Assembly: GCA_038249115.1 (NCBI GenBank)
Contig: JBBRWQ010000001.1
Location: 53,626-117,625 of the forward strand
Source: UBA4719 sp038249115
GTDB lineage: Bacteria > Actinomycetota > Actinomycetes > Actinomycetales > Dermatophilaceae
Direction of reading: 5' to 3'
Length of the DNA: 64,000 bases
In this document: piece by piece, positions 34,571 through 43,451 of the stretch
Numbering within the stretch: position 1 is the first letter of the stretch
Layout: the number at the start of each line of letters is the position of its first letter
Program-made: the position numbers and the translations under genes
The notes under the pieces: model-generated
Told to the model about the DNA's origin: nothing
The model's database searches: none
What the model saw: only the letters and a program-made list of their open reading frames with translations

Positions 34571-35899
34571 CTAGGTTTGCGGGACCGGGGGGAGGTCGGC
34601 CTCGGGCATCCACCGGTCGACGGTCGCGCGGCCATGCACCTCGCCCTGGATCTGGCAGAGAACCCCGATGCCGCCCAGCCACACGCGATGGATCAGGACG
34701 TACGACGGCGGGAGGTTCAGCTTGAAGCCCAGCCCGAAGTCGGCGCGGCGAGGATCGTTGAGGTGCAACGATACTGAGCGCAGCCAGGCTCGTGTGAAGG
34801 TGAAGGTCTCGGTCCGAAGAGGCCCGATGAACGGCTCGAGGAAGGCCAACAGAAGGTCTGGGTCGACGTCCATTGATGCCTTGACGAACCCGTGCTCGCG
34901 CAGACCCTCGAGCGCACCTTCGGAGTCGCCGGCCAACGCCATGGTGAGCAGCTGCCCCATCTCGGCCGGGAGGCCATCGGGCAGCTGGTTGACGGCGCCG
35001 AAGTCGAGGACCCCGAGCCGGCCATCGGCCAGCATCCGGAAGTTGCCGGGGTGCGGGTCGGCATGGAGCAAACCCGCCAGCTGCGGACCGACCAGCAGGA
35101 ACTCCATGTAGCGAGCTGCGGCGGCGTCGCGGGCCTCGGGGGAGCCGGTCGCGATGATCGTCGACAACGGGGTCCCGTCGAGCCACTCGCTGACGATGAC
35201 GTGGCCCTTCTGGTGGACGACGTCAGGGATGGCAAAGTCAGGGTGGCCGGCGAAGGCCGCGGCAAACGCCTTCTGGGACCTGGCCTCCAGCGTGTAGTCC
35301 AGTTCCTCGGTCACCCTGCTCTTGAGCTCTTCGAGGATCGGCTTGATGTCGAGCCCAGGGATCCATCCTGCCGCCACCCGGGCCACCCGGGAGACCTGGT
35401 TGAGATCGCTGATCAGCGCCTGGCCGGCGCCGGGGTACTGCACCTTGACGGCAACGTCCCGGCCGTCCTTCCACACGGCACGGTGCACCTGCCCGATCGA
35501 CGCTGCCGCTGCCGGCCTGTCGTCGAACGAGATGAACTTCTGCCGCCACCGCGGGCCCAGCTCAACGGCCAGCACGCGGTGAACCGCTGAGGCCGGCATG
35601 GGTGGCGCGGCGTCCTGCAGCTTGGTCAACGTCTCGCGGTACGGCCCGGCGAACTCCTCGGGCATCGCGGCCTCGAAGATCGACAGCGCCTGGCCGAACT
35701 TCATCGCCCCGCCCTTGAGCTCTCCCAGGACCTTGAAGATCTGCTCGGCGGTGCGGGCCTGGACCTCGGCCGCGACACGCTCAGCTGAGTGACCGCCGAC
35801 CCGCTTGCCCAGGCCCAGCGCGGTGCGCCCGGCGAAGCTCAACGGCAACGTCGCAAGCTTGGCCGTGCGCATCACTGCCTTACGGGGGAGTTGGCTCAC
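34571..35899 (-). CDS. ABC1/AarF/UbiB-family atypical kinase
   Basis: 442 aa from GTG 35899. Family marks: KFGQ within KGGAMKFGQALSIFEAAMPE (the K-x-G-Q motif, 67-70), the Ala-rich loop AAASIGQVHRA, VKVQYPGA (ATP-binding Lys), ELDYTLEARSQ, LHADPHPGNF (catalytic Asp/Asn) and LDFGAV. UbiB-like proteins are ATPases that handle lipid quinone precursors; the substrate is unknown here. Its GTG overlaps the stop of the upstream TOMM/ThiF-like gene as GTGA, so the two are translationally coupled. The mycobacterial homologue also sits beside whiB7. Confidence 0.9.
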   Translation of the reverse strand: MSQLPRKAVMRTAKLATLPLSFAGRTALGLGKRVGGHSAERVAAEVQARTAEQIFKVLGELKGGAMKFGQALSIFEAAMPEEFAGPYRETLTKLQDAAPPMPASAVHRVLAVELGPRWRQKFISFDDRPAAAASIGQVHRAVWKDGRDVAVKVQYPGAGQALISDLNQVSRVARVAAGWIPGLDIKPILEELKSRVTEELDYTLEARSQKAFAAAFAGHPDFAIPDVVHQKGHVIVSEWLDGTPLSTIIATGSPEARDAAAARYMEFLLVGPQLAGLLHADPHPGNFRMLADGRLGVLDFGAVNQLPDGLPAEMGQLLTMALAGDSEGALEGLREHGFVKASMDVDPDLLLAFLEPFIGPLRTETFTFTRAWLRSVSLHLNDPRRADFGLGFKLNLPPSYVLIHRVWLGGIGVLCQIQGEVHGRATVDRWMPEADLPPVPQT

Positions 35900-36909
35900 C
35901 CTGTCATTGTGACTTGCCGTGCCAAACAGTCGCAAAACGGATGTGGGATCCACCTCCGGTTCTTGATCGTCGGCCACGGCAGTGAGAGCTCCAGCCCGAG
36001 GTCGTCGGACACCGGCTGCCCATCCAGGCAGGTGTGCACAATCATGGCGGTGGCCCCGATGGCCATCGCCGCCAGCGAGCTTTCGAGACTGACTGGTGCG
36101 CCTGGCAGGAACGGCCCCTGAGCAGCGAGCTGGGACAACACTGCGGGCCAGGCGGCGTCTCGGTCGCGCCGGTGTAGATCCAGACACGACAGACAGGGAC
36201 CGCCGGTACCCGTGATGAGCGGGCCGACCTGGACCCGGTGACCCTGAACGACCAACGGCAGATGCGGTATGCCGAGGCGCAGCCACGGCTCGCCGGCACC
36301 TGGGCAGATCGCTCCCATTGCCGTCAGCACGACCAGGTCGGGCAGCGTCGATGTTGTTCCGAACGTGGCAGGTGGTCCGCCGGCCCGCCTGCTGCGCAGA
36401 TCGAGGTCCAGCGTGTTCACCGCATCGGCGCCCACGCTGACCCGGCCGATCCCCCCGATCCGCAGGAGATCAGCCAGGGCGCTGGGAAGGTCGCCCTCGC
36501 CGCCGACCACCACGTGCTGCCTGGATCTGGCGGCGACGTGGTCGAAGCCTTCGTCAGGCAGGCCGTATGCCGCCGCCACGGCGCGTGCGTCCGGCTCCAG
36601 AAGATGGCGTCGGGGCTCGTCGAGGGAGAACAAGGCGGCGCGGTCCGTAGCGACGTCGACCAGCAGGTGATGCTCGTCCAGTGTTGCGATCAGGGCCGAA
36701 AGCCGGCTGGCAGCAACCCCGGCGGCGGCCGCTCCGGCATACAGCATCTGGATGTCCCGGCTGCCGTCCAGCCCTTCGAGCACGGCGATCTCGGCATCGC
36801 TGAGGCCGTCCAGGACGACCCCGGTGTCAGGGCAGACGCCCAGCTGCAGCGATCCGGGACCGCGTCTGAGCGGCTGGTTGTGGGTCTTGAGTCGGGGCCT
36901 GCTGTGCAT
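35896..36909 (-). CDS. TOMM leader-binding / ThiF-like protein without YcaO
   Basis: 337 aa, ATG 36909 with GGAGG at good spacing. The N-terminal 90 residues have the winged-helix layout of peptide-clamp domains (LGVCPDTGVVLDGLSDAEIA, then LIATLDEHHLL). The middle is Rossmann-like (VGGEGDLPSALADLLRIGGI) but lacks the usual GxGxxG. Four Cys near the end, CLSC (239, 242) and CDC (326, 328), could bind zinc as in cyclodehydratase C-proteins. No YcaO gene or precursor peptide is nearby. Coupled to the ABC1 kinase. An ATP-dependent azoline-forming role is not supported here. Confidence 0.68.
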   Translation of the reverse strand: MHSRPRLKTHNQPLRRGPGSLQLGVCPDTGVVLDGLSDAEIAVLEGLDGSRDIQMLYAGAAAAGVAASRLSALIATLDEHHLLVDVATDRAALFSLDEPRRHLLEPDARAVAAAYGLPDEGFDHVAARSRQHVVVGGEGDLPSALADLLRIGGIGRVSVGADAVNTLDLDLRSRRAGGPPATFGTTSTLPDLVVLTAMGAICPGAGEPWLRLGIPHLPLVVQGHRVQVGPLITGTGGPCLSCLDLHRRDRDAAWPAVLSQLAAQGPFLPGAPVSLESSLAAMAIGATAMIVHTCLDGQPVSDDLGLELSLPWPTIKNRRWIPHPFCDCLARQVTMTG

Positions 36910-37023
36910 GGAGTTCCTCCGGGGGCGGGTGTTCCTGAGGAAACTGCCATCCACCTCGCCGCGATGGGGTCTTCTCCACAGCGCAGGGGTAGCGGTACCC
37001 ATCCGGGAGGATGCGGTTCAGCA

Positions 37024-37073
37024 CGTGAGAAGAGGCGGCACCCGAGCATGATGCTCGAGTGCCGCCTCTCACG
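37024..37073. terminator. Strong palindromic hairpin
   Basis: AGAGGCGGCAC and GTGCCGCCTCT form an 11-bp stem with a further CGAGCAT/ATGCTCG stem inside, and CGTGAG/CTCACG outside. It separates DUF5679 (ends 37128) from the TOMM-like gene (starts 36909), both on the minus strand. Confidence 0.82.
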
Positions 37074-37127
37074 AATTCGATGTCTCGTATGCAGTGTCTC
37101 TTGTAGCTGTTTCTTGTGGTTCGGGGA

Positions 37128-37301
37128 TCAGGCCTTGCCGAGAATGCGGTTGAGGTTCGTGCCACACACTGGGCACTTGCCTTTGGCCATCCGACGGCCG
37201 TTGGTCTCGACGACCTTGCCAGTTGCGTCGCGCTTTGCCTTGCACTTCACGCAGTAGAAGTCGCCCGTGTACATCTCGCCGGTCTCTACAGACTCTGCCA
37301 T
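37128..37301 (-). CDS. DUF5679 zinc-ribbon protein
   Basis: 57 aa. It opens MAESVETGEMYTGDFYCVKC, ends CPVCGTNLNRILGKA, and has two CxxC pairs (FYCVKC and KCPVC). AGGAGAC lies about 8 nt before ATG 37301. This small conserved actinobacterial protein of unknown function is followed by a strong terminator, so it is probably transcribed alone and at a high level. Confidence 0.88.
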   Translation of the reverse strand: MAESVETGEMYTGDFYCVKCKAKRDATGKVVETNGRRMAKGKCPVCGTNLNRILGKA

Positions 37302-37469
37302 TTGTCTATGTCTCCTGTGTCGTTCCTTGCCGCTTTGTGCGGCACCGGACTCGTTTCACCCTAGACCAGGCTGAGCACAACGGCGCACATTGGGGCGCGT
37401 TTCTCGTGCTCAGATTCGCCAGAGCCAGGTCGGAGGACCGAACTGATGGGATTTGTCGGCGGCTGGGCT

Positions 37470-37475
37470 TAGGTT
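37470..37475 (+). promoter_or_regulatory. Leaderless -10 box of the HELTH metalloprotease gene
   Basis: TAGGTT ends 6 nt before GTG 37482, with no ribosome binding site. Confidence 0.5.
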
Positions 37476-37481
37476 TTGATC

Positions 37482-38033
37482 GTGGGCACGGACATGGGCA
37501 CGGACGAGATCGAGGTCAGACGCAGCCGGCGGAGGCGACGGACTGTCAGCGCCTATCGCGAGGGTGGTCGGACCATCGTGCTGATCCCGGCGCGCTTCTC
37601 GGTCGATGAGGAACGCACCTGGGTCGACGCGATGATGCGCAAGCTGGCCGCCGGGGACAAGCGTCGACGGCCCAGCGATCAGCAGCTGCTGGAGCGGGCA
37701 GCCGACCTCTCGCGGCGCTATCTCGGTGGCCGGGCCAGGCCGCTCAGCATCGCCTGGGTCACCAACCAGAACTCACGGTGGGGTTCCTGCACGCCGGCTG
37801 AGGGCACGATCCGGATCTCGTCGCGGGTCAAGGGGATGCCGGCGTGGGTGCTCGACTACGTGATCCTGCACGAGCTTACGCATCTGCTGCAGGCTGGCCA
37901 CGGCCGTGAGTTCTGGTCGTTGCTGGAGTCCTACCCACGCACCGAGCGGGCCCGGGGCTATCTCGAAGGCGTCGCGGCCACGGCAGGCCTCCGGTGGTCC
38001 GAAGAGGACATCGAAGCTGAGCTAGAGGCTTGA
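37482..38033 (+). CDS. YgjP/DUF45 (SprT-like) metallopeptidase
   Basis: 183 aa. The tag NSRWGSC (about 97-103) and the zinc motif HELTH (130-134), with His140 in GHGREFW, define the YgjP/WLM group. A basic N-terminus EVRRSRRRRRTVSAYREGG is usual in the family. Cytoplasmic; its substrate is unknown. GTG 37482 is chosen from the leaderless -10 box. Confidence 0.87.
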   Translation: MGTDMGTDEIEVRRSRRRRRTVSAYREGGRTIVLIPARFSVDEERTWVDAMMRKLAAGDKRRRPSDQQLLERAADLSRRYLGGRARPLSIAWVTNQNSRWGSCTPAEGTIRISSRVKGMPAWVLDYVILHELTHLLQAGHGREFWSLLESYPRTERARGYLEGVAATAGLRWSEEDIEAELEA

Positions 38034-38055
38034 CTCGGTGGCCTGGGGGTGGGGA

Positions 38056-38625
38056 TCAGGAGAGGTTGAGGACGGACCGGGCGATGGCCACCAGCGGCTG
38101 GAGCTCGACTCGGGAGTCCTTGGGCAACGCGTCGGTCGGCCACCAGCGGACGTCGAACGACTCATCGCTGACCTCGTGAATGGCATTGTCCTCGGCGATC
38201 GCGATGAACCTGAGGTCCAGGTGCTCACGACAGGGGCCGAACGACCCCACGAGCTGGTGCCGGTCGAGCTGCACCAGCTCCGGGCGGACGACGAGCCTGC
38301 TGATTCCCGACTCTTCCCGAGCCTCTCGCTGAGCTGTCGCGTGCGCATTGACATCGCCAGGCTCGAAGTGTCCGCCGAACTGGAACCACGCGCGCGCCTT
38401 CTTGTGCAGGGTGAGTAGCGCTCGTGACCCTGTGCGGTCGAGTACGAGGCAGCTTGCGGTGAAGTGCGCCGGTGGGCCCTGCCTGGACATCGCGTCGGGA
38501 TGCGCGGCCAAGTGCGCGAGGTACCCCATCCGCAGCCGCTCCTGAGACGGGCTGGGTGCATCCCACGCGGACAGGTGTCGGGTCGCATCCTCGTGAAGGA
38601 GGCGGTATGCCGTGTGAAGACTCAC
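38056..38625 (-). CDS. NUDIX hydrolase
   Basis: 189 aa. The Nudix box GGHFEPGDVNAHATAQREAR, then EESGI, gives G-x5-E-x7-R-E-x-x-E-E-x-G. The N-terminal 55 residues form a helical cap; CLVLDRTGSRALLTLHKKA precedes the box. Substrate unknown. It shares direction with the DUF2342-type gene, whose stop lies just upstream of its start, at 38635. Confidence 0.85.
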   Translation of the reverse strand: MSLHTAYRLLHEDATRHLSAWDAPSPSQERLRMGYLAHLAAHPDAMSRQGPPAHFTASCLVLDRTGSRALLTLHKKARAWFQFGGHFEPGDVNAHATAQREAREESGISRLVVRPELVQLDRHQLVGSFGPCREHLDLRFIAIAEDNAIHEVSDESFDVRWWPTDALPKDSRVELQPLVAIARSVLNLS

Positions 38626-38634
38626 CCCTTCAAC

Positions 38635-40035
38635 CTAGGGGTTGTCCGAGTCGCCTTCGGAGAGTAAGGCGTCCAGCGCTGCATCCATCTCGTCCTTCGG
38701 GCCTACGGTCGTGAACCGGTCGACGAAACCGAGCGGGTCGTCGAGGTCAGCCGATGTCGGCGCGACGTCCGGGTGGTCCCATGCGCCGTCACGCGCAGCG
38801 ACGCCGCCCCTGGACTCCAACGCCGCCCACAAGTTGGCGGCATCGCGCAGACGACGAGGGCGCAGCTCGAGGCCGACCAGCTGGCTGAAGACCCGCTCGG
38901 CCGAGCCGCCGGAAGCGCGTCGCCGACGGACAGCCTCGCCCAGCGCCGCCGTGTGTGGCAGGTGTTTGACAGCGGCGCGGTCGGACACCACGTCCACCCA
39001 GCCCTCGACCAGGGCGAGGTAGGTCTCGAGCAGAGTCAGGGCGGCGCGCTGCGCCGCGCTGGGCGCGGGAGCGAACAGGTTGCCCGACAGTGCCAGCTGC
39101 ATGGCCGAGGGGTCGGTGATGTCTATGGACTCCAGGGATGACTCGATTCCGGCGGTGTCGATGCTGATGTCGCGGGCGTAGGACTGCACGGCGGTGACCA
39201 GCTCCGGGCCGAGCCAGGCCACGTTGGCGAACAGGCGAACACGGGCCGCCTCGCGCACCGCGAGGTACAGACGCACCTCGGTCAGATCGACCTCGAGGCC
39301 CTCCGCGAAGGCGTCGATGTTGGCTGGCAGCAGGGCTGTTCCGTGGTCGGGTACCAAGGGGAGTCCCACCTCGGTCCCGCTGACGATGTCACCGGCGAGC
39401 GCACCAACGGCCTGCCCGACCTGCAGGCCGAACATCGATCCGCTCATCCGCCCCAGCATCGGCTCCATCTGGCTCGCGAGCGCGGCTGGGTCGATTCCGG
39501 CAGGCAGCCCCGGTATGTCGGCCGCGTCTCCACCCATTCCGAGCTGGCCCATCTGAGCGCGCATGGCAGCCACTACCGCCGTGCTCACCCCTGCCGCGAC
39601 CGGCTCCACCAGCCGCTGCCACATCGGCATCGTCCGGTCGACCCATTCGGCCCGGCTCCACGCATGCACCATGCCGTGGGGCGCAGTCATGTCCGTCACG
39701 TCGTCGAGCCAGAGACCCGCGATGTGAACGGCCTCCTCGACCTGGCGGCGAGCAGCTTCACCGATGCTCGAGTCGCCTTGTGCGGCAATGGTTTTCCGGG
39801 CTATGTCATTGGCGAGCTCGAGGTTGAAAGACTCCACGGGCCCGCTGGCGGAGAACATCGCCTTGAGCTGGGCCGCGATCATCCCCACGGTCGCGGGGTC
39901 GATCTTGTCGATGCCCATGTCGCCGAGCGCCTTGGCCACCTCGGGGTTGTCAGCCCCTTCGAGCAGCGAGTTGAGTATTGCCTCGAAGTCCGGCTCGTCA
40001 GGGTCGTTCGGTGGCTGTTCTGGCAGATTGGACAC
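38635..40035 (-). CDS. Zincin-like protein of the DUF2342 (F420-associated) family
   Basis: 466 aa. The N-terminus is acidic and Pro-rich; the conserved core includes EWVDRTMPMWQRLVEPVAAG, FGLQVGQAVGALAGDIVSGT, LYLAVREAARVRLFANVAWL and VEGWVDVV. Relatives are annotated as zinc-dependent metalloproteases. In many, as I recall, the helix reads R-E-A-A-H; here it is REAARVRLF, so the zinc His is missing. It may therefore be a non-catalytic member. Next to the Lon-like PDZ protease and UPF0182, the same neighbours as in mycobacteria. Divergent from the epimerase gene. Confidence 0.75.
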   Translation of the reverse strand: MSNLPEQPPNDPDEPDFEAILNSLLEGADNPEVAKALGDMGIDKIDPATVGMIAAQLKAMFSASGPVESFNLELANDIARKTIAAQGDSSIGEAARRQVEEAVHIAGLWLDDVTDMTAPHGMVHAWSRAEWVDRTMPMWQRLVEPVAAGVSTAVVAAMRAQMGQLGMGGDAADIPGLPAGIDPAALASQMEPMLGRMSGSMFGLQVGQAVGALAGDIVSGTEVGLPLVPDHGTALLPANIDAFAEGLEVDLTEVRLYLAVREAARVRLFANVAWLGPELVTAVQSYARDISIDTAGIESSLESIDITDPSAMQLALSGNLFAPAPSAAQRAALTLLETYLALVEGWVDVVSDRAAVKHLPHTAALGEAVRRRRASGGSAERVFSQLVGLELRPRRLRDAANLWAALESRGGVAARDGAWDHPDVAPTSADLDDPLGFVDRFTTVGPKDEMDAALDALLSEGDSDNP

Positions 40036-40094
40036 GCGGGCTCCTTGGCCTCCTGAGAGGATGTTCTCTCCTAGGTAAACATGCGGAGGTCGTA

Positions 40095-41207
40095 GTGAGT
40101 TCCCCCCGGGTCCGGGTTCGTGCCCGACGCCAGGCGCTGACGGTCGCCGTCACCGGTGCCGCGTCGCCCCTCGGCGACCAGATTGTGCGTGCCCTGCTGG
40201 CGCGTTCCGCCACTGGTGGCGCCATTGGCACTGTGGTCGGCCTAGACGCCGAGCGTGGCCCTGCCGATGGGGTCCACTGGCGGCTGGTCGACCTGGGCTC
40301 TCCCGATCTGGCCAGTTCGTTGCGCGACGTCGACGCCCTGATCCACGTGGCTGCCAGCACCGACCTCGAGTCTGATCTGCGGCAGGGCGCCCGGGCCCGG
40401 CGCGAGCAGGCCGTCCGCCAGATCCAGACCGTGGTGATCTCGGCCGCTGCCACGAGAGTTTCGCGTCTAGTGGTCGTCACCAGCGCTATGACTTATGGCG
40501 CCTCTCCCGGCAACGCCGTTCCCCTGCCCGAGGACGCACCCTTGGAGGCCGACCCGGACGAGGGACAGGTTGGTGACCTGTTGGCCGTCGAACAGATCTT
40601 GCGGACGGCGACAGAGGTCCATCCCGGCCTCGCCATCACCGTGGTGCGTCCGGCTGCTCTGGTCGGTCCGTCTGTCGACACCGTCATCACCCGGCACTTC
40701 GAGGCGCCACGTCTCCTGACCGTCAAGGGCGGCTGCCCGGCGTGGCAGTTCTGCCATGTGGAGGATCTCGCGACGGCCTTGGTGGCCACCGTCGAGCTCG
40801 GTCTCGGGCCAGTGGTGACGGTGGCTTCACCCGGCTGGATGACCCAGGGCGAGGTCGAGGTGGTCAGCGGCATGCGCCGGGTTGAGCTCAGTGAGAGTGT
40901 GGCCCTCGGGACGGCGCAGAGGCTGCACCGCGTGGGCATACTGCCCTCTCCTGCAACGGATCTCGTCTACGCGGTCTATCCCTGGGCGGTCTCTTCCGCG
41001 ACCTTGACCACGGCAGGGTGGCATTCTGCCTATGACAACGTGACGTGCTTGGGTGTTCTCATGGACAGCATCCGTGGGCATCATGCTCTGGCAGCGCGCA
41101 GGGTCGACCGCAAGGACGCGGCGCTGGGGGCCGCCAGCGCGGCCGTGGCACTGGTCGGCACCGCCGCCATGTTGCGGCGACATCGTCGCAAGGAAGCCCG
41201 ATCATGA
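40095..41207 (+). CDS. NAD-dependent epimerase/dehydratase-like protein
   Basis: 370 aa from GTG 40095, which follows GGAGGT. The Rossmann motif VAVTGAASPLGDQIVRALLA stands at about 18-37, and VSRLVVVTSAMTYGA holds the Ser/Tyr region; the usual YxxxK catalytic pair is not evident (QVGDLLAVEQILR), so dehydrogenase activity is doubtful. A hydrophobic segment near the C-terminus (LGAASAAVALVGTAAML) followed by RRHRRKEAR could anchor it in the membrane. Its stop overlaps moaE by ATGA. Confidence 0.75.
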   Translation: MSSPRVRVRARRQALTVAVTGAASPLGDQIVRALLARSATGGAIGTVVGLDAERGPADGVHWRLVDLGSPDLASSLRDVDALIHVAASTDLESDLRQGARARREQAVRQIQTVVISAAATRVSRLVVVTSAMTYGASPGNAVPLPEDAPLEADPDEGQVGDLLAVEQILRTATEVHPGLAITVVRPAALVGPSVDTVITRHFEAPRLLTVKGGCPAWQFCHVEDLATALVATVELGLGPVVTVASPGWMTQGEVEVVSGMRRVELSESVALGTAQRLHRVGILPSPATDLVYAVYPWAVSSATLTTAGWHSAYDNVTCLGVLMDSIRGHHALAARRVDRKDAALGAASAAVALVGTAAMLRRHRRKEARS

Positions 41208-41665
41208 GCCACGCCTCTCGTGACACCGAGGCCTCAGGGGTTGTCCCCGAGGTGGTGCTCGCCGATATCCGTGAGACTCCGCTGTCGGTCGATGAGGTGA
41301 TCGAGGCTGTCCGGCACCCCCGGGCAGGTGGCATCGCCACGTTCGTCGGAGTCGTTCGCGATCTCGACCAGGGTCACGGAGTCGAATCCCTGGACTACTC
41401 CTCGCATCCAAGCGCGCAGCAGGTCCTGCGTGAGCTCGCAGAGCGGTTGGCCGCAGGGTCCGACGTCATCCGTATCGCCGCAGTTCACCGCGTCGGCCAC
41501 CTCGAGATCGGGGATCTCGCCGTCGTCGTCGCGGTCAGTGCGGCCCACCGCGGCACTGCGTTCGACGTCTGCCGTGAGCTGGTCGACACCCTGAAGGCGA
41601 CGGTCCCGATCTGGAAGCACCAGAGCTTCGACGACGGAAGTGACGAGTGGGTCGGGACACCATGA
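41204..41665 (+). CDS. moaE: Molybdopterin synthase catalytic subunit
   Basis: 153 aa. GGIATFVGVVRDLDQGH and the C-terminal KATVPIWKHQSF are the MoaE signatures; Lys in K-x-x-x-P-I-W-K is catalytic. With MoaD it puts two sulfurs into precursor Z. There is a 4-bp ATGA overlap with genes on both sides, so epimerase, moaE and the PDZ protease are one operon. MoaD is not in the window; MoeZ (17877) would activate it. Confidence 0.92.
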   Translation: MSHASRDTEASGVVPEVVLADIRETPLSVDEVIEAVRHPRAGGIATFVGVVRDLDQGHGVESLDYSSHPSAQQVLRELAERLAAGSDVIRIAAVHRVGHLEIGDLAVVVAVSAAHRGTAFDVCRELVDTLKATVPIWKHQSFDDGSDEWVGTP

Positions 41666-42759
41666 TCGACACACAAGGACACGCAAACGTCGTCCCCGAG
41701 GAACTGCGCAGCACGTTGGGCCGGCAGTCGGCAGGCTGGATCGTCGCGGTCTTCATCGCGATCATGGTCGCAGCGCTCATGGGCCTGGTCCGCGTCCCGT
41801 ATGTCGTTCTCAGGCCGGGCCCTGTCACCAACACCTTGGGCAACGGGCCCGGTGGCAAGCCGTTGATCACCGTCGAGGGCAAGGGCACCTACCCCACCAC
41901 CGGCGCTCTGGACTTCACCACCGTCGCGGTGCTGGGCGGCCCCAACGAACCGGTCAGCATCTGGCAGTGGGTCACCGGCCACCTGGACCAGACCAACAGC
42001 GTCGTACCTGAGGAACTGCTCTTCCCCAAGGGTGTGACCCCCACCCAGGTCGACCAGCAGAACGCCGCGGAGATGGCCGACTCGCAACAGGAGGCCATCG
42101 CCGTCGCCCTGCGCGGGCTGGGCGAGACGGTCTCTGAAATCGTCACTGTCAAGGAGCTGGCCAAGGACTCGCCCGCGAGCGGCGTCCTGCGTGCCGGCGA
42201 CGTCCTGGTCTCGATCGACGGACAGACAGTCACCAACCCGGATGGCGTTCGTTCGGCGGTCCAGGCACACAAGGCGGGCGACCTCGCCGTCTTCACCGTG
42301 CGCCGGGATGGACAGGAGCAGGTTCTCAAGGTCAAGACAGCTGACTCGCAGGGCCGCACGGTGGTCGGTGTCTATCTGAAGGCCTCGTTCGACTTCCCCA
42401 TCAAGGTCAGCATCAACGTGGGGGACGTCGGTGGGCCGTCTGCCGGCATGATGTTCTCCCTCGCGGTCTACGACAAGCTCACGCCCGGTGCCATGACCGG
42501 AGGTGCCACCATCGCCGGCACAGGAACGATTGACTCGGCGGGCAAGGTGGGGTTGATCGGAGGGATTCAGCAGAAGCTGGCGGGCGCCAGGAAAGGTGGA
42601 GCCACTTGGTTCCTTGCCCCGTCGGGCAACTGTCGTGAGGTCGTCGGACACGTCCCCGACGGCTTGCAGGTAGTCAAGGTCTCGACCTTCAGCGAGGCGC
42701 GCGACGCCGTCGAGGCGATCGCGGCCAAGCAGACGTCCTCGCTGTCGGGGTGCTCCTAA
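41662..42759 (+). CDS. Membrane-anchored Lon-like PDZ protease (S16)
   Basis: 365 aa. One membrane segment (about 25-45), a PDZ domain (about 150-235, SPASGVLRAGDVLVSIDGQ) and a Lon-type protease domain without ATPase. The catalytic dyad is Ser260 in GDVGGPSAGMMF and Lys305 in GLIGGIQQKL. The active site faces outside the cell. The mycobacterial homologue also neighbours UPF0182 and the DUF2342-type protein, which suggests a shared envelope process. Confidence 0.92.
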   Translation: MIDTQGHANVVPEELRSTLGRQSAGWIVAVFIAIMVAALMGLVRVPYVVLRPGPVTNTLGNGPGGKPLITVEGKGTYPTTGALDFTTVAVLGGPNEPVSIWQWVTGHLDQTNSVVPEELLFPKGVTPTQVDQQNAAEMADSQQEAIAVALRGLGETVSEIVTVKELAKDSPASGVLRAGDVLVSIDGQTVTNPDGVRSAVQAHKAGDLAVFTVRRDGQEQVLKVKTADSQGRTVVGVYLKASFDFPIKVSINVGDVGGPSAGMMFSLAVYDKLTPGAMTGGATIAGTGTIDSAGKVGLIGGIQQKLAGARKGGATWFLAPSGNCREVVGHVPDGLQVVKVSTFSEARDAVEAIAAKQTSSLSGCS

Positions 42760-42804
42760 GCGGGAGGCTGCCGGCACACGGCATACGGCACGCGCCCTGG
42801 GTGG

Positions 42805-43353
42805 TCAGTCCTGCAGCGTGGCGCTGAGCGCCTGCACCAGGCCCGGCGCGATGTCAGAACCGGAGGCCACCTTGTCGTCGGTGTCGTGATCGCGCTGGCG
42901 TAGCAGACAGGTGGACTCACCGTCGCGTAGCACCGCCACGAGCAGGCGGACGTCCTTGCGGTCAGGGTGTGCGGCAAGAGCGGCGGCTGCCTGGTCGGGG
43001 TCGTCCGGCAGGTCGTGTTCTGCCTGCGGTGGCACCACCAGCCGTTCGACCGCGAGCGCGACACCGTCGACATCGTCCGGCCAGGCAAGCCGGGCCAGCA
43101 TGGACTCCAGAGATGAGGAGTCGGGTAGTCCCTCCTGCTCGATCGCGGCGAAAGCATCGTCGTCGTCCCCGCCGAGCTGGGCCAGAAGCTGCGGCTCCCG
43201 CTCCAGCAGGCCGGCAGTCCTGACAAGGGCGAACAGTCGGGGTGGCTGGTCCCAGCCTGCTGCCGCGACGTGACGTTCGGTCTCGAGGGCGCACGTCACG
43301 AGTGGGCTGAAGATCGGCTGGAAGGCGCTGGTCACGGCTCCATGTTGCCGCAT
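42805..43353 (-). CDS. PPA1309-family protein
   Basis: 182 aa (ATG 43353; GTG 43335 is the alternative). It shows CALETERHVAAAGWDQPPRL and LFALVRTAGLLEREPQL at the N-terminus and DVRLLVAVLRDGESTCLLRQ near the C-terminus, as in the conserved actinobacterial PPA1309 proteins of unknown function, which usually lie between the Lon-like PDZ protease and UPF0182, as here. Confidence 0.82.
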   Translation of the reverse strand: MRQHGAVTSAFQPIFSPLVTCALETERHVAAAGWDQPPRLFALVRTAGLLEREPQLLAQLGGDDDDAFAAIEQEGLPDSSSLESMLARLAWPDDVDGVALAVERLVVPPQAEHDLPDDPDQAAAALAAHPDRKDVRLLVAVLRDGESTCLLRQRDHDTDDKVASGSDIAPGLVQALSATLQD

Positions 43354-43451
43354 TGTGATGCCCTGACGGGAACTGGGCGACAGGTGAGTAAGTTGGGGTA
43401 TTCATAGGTCCATCTATTTGGTGTGCGACAACGGCGAGATCGGGCGATGTT

